From Yamagishiella unicocca (Eukaryota; Chlorophyta; Chlorophyceae; Chlamydomonadales; Volvocaceae), in assembly GCA_003116995.1 (NCBI GenBank), contig BDSL01000110.1:266430-330429 (forward strand): 64,000 nucleotides of DNA, read 5' to 3'. A program made the position numbers and the translations under genes. How positions within the stretch are numbered: the stretch's first letter is position 1; each line of letters starts with the position of its first letter. Below are positions 63,490 through 64,000 of the stretch, piece by piece. The notes beneath the pieces are model-generated. The model had not been told where the DNA came from. It saw nothing but the letters and a program-made list of their open reading frames with translations, and made no database searches.

Positions 63490-64000
63490 ATGGAAGATTT
63501 CCCAAGCCCAACCAGTGGACACGGTTCATCTCGTTCAGCATCCCCAGACTGTTCGTTAGTGCAGCCAATTCTCACCTTGGATGAGGAGCGCGCTCAGCTA
63601 ATTGCCCGTAATCTGGAAAGGATACGGGCTCTTCCTGTCATCAGCGTTCCAAGATCAACGAGGCGGATTGTGAAGCGGATTGTGAAGCGGGCACCTGCCA
63701 ACCTCGCGCCACACAGCCCAAGGAGGTCAAATCGGATTGCTGCAATGCCCAACCTGCAGCCAAGGTTCAGGTGAGTAGGCGCCTGCAATTACAAGTCATT
63801 TGGGGCAATGGTACCGGTCAAACAACCGAAGTGGCCATCCTATCACTCGTTTATGACCTGTGCTACTTTGCTGGAAGGCTCATAGTGTGCCCTTTGTGAA
63901 ATGCATGAACTTTCTTTATAAGCAGGCCGACGCTGCCAAGGATGTGGATGCAGCTCAACTGGATGCCCATATCGAGGTCGAGGTTGACCCCGAGGCACAT
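63490..64000 (+). CDS. 5' part of an unidentified gene, cut by window edge
   Basis: ATG at 63490 opens MEDFPSPTSGHGSSRSASP, then LTLDEERAQLIARNLERIRA and a basic segment with a direct repeat (RRIVKRIVKR) and SPRRSNRIAAM. The donor CAG|GTGAGT is at 63770/63771. A second exon from 63926 (after AAGCAG) reads ADAAKDVDAAQLDAHIEVEV in its most protein-like frame, but that frame does not match the phase left by exon 1, so an extra exon or another acceptor is likely. The basic Ser/Arg-rich start suggests a nuclear protein. Not recognised. Confidence 0.5.

Overview
This window reads as nuclear DNA of a green alga, most likely a chlamydomonadalean chlorophyte. The evidence is very GC-rich, intron-dense genes, many minisatellites in introns, TGTAA motifs shortly after two stop codons, scattered TTTTAGGG-like (algal telomere-type) motifs, and extracellular proteins whose modules are joined by Ser/Pro-rich linkers of the kind found in volvocine cell-wall and matrix proteins. 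Nothing looks prokaryotic. All gene models were built by eye: exons were accepted only where GT/GC..AG borders and reading phase agreed on both sides. Exon borders are therefore inference, although phases close without remainder over whole genes.

Layout. (1) 955-7626, plus strand: an ankyrin-repeat protein ending in a U-box, probably an E3 ubiquitin ligase; its 5' end may lie further left. (2) About 7.7-12.2 kb: no convincing gene. (3) 34364-12282, minus strand: one giant gene of about 28 exons for a protein of about 3,156 residues. It has an N-terminal signal/anchor, a long ectodomain (TSP1 repeats, a Notch/LNR-like module, PSI-like and EGF-like Cys-rich modules, Kre9/KNH-like beta domains, a PKD-like domain, a polyproline stalk), one transmembrane helix and a tail of about 540 residues. 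(4) 37182-52219, plus strand, diverging from (3): a secreted protein of about 1,281 residues with two SRCR domains and five F-type-lectin/discoidin-like domains joined by Pro-rich linkers. (5) 56755-52622, minus strand: a Tnp2-type (CACTA/EnSpm superfamily) transposase-like gene. (6) 57151-62213, plus strand, diverging from (5): an unfamiliar gene with a perfectly periodic tandem array of exons (105-bp exon plus 154-bp intron) and a C-terminal domain with the HxD...H...R pattern of 2-oxoglutarate/Fe(II) dioxygenases. (7) 63490 to the right edge: the start of another gene.

Two themes stand out. Genes (3) and (4) form a head-to-head pair of large adhesion or recognition proteins with animal-like domain sets. 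Genes (5) and (6) form a divergent transposase-dioxygenase pair, which recalls the known association of TET/JBP-type dioxygenases with DNA transposons, though the pairing here is inferred. Small dispersed repeats sit in the introns of both (1) and (3), often right at splice sites, and GC-AG introns recur at equivalent places in (4) and also in (5) and (6). Base composition changes from very GC-rich to roughly balanced at about 34 kb.
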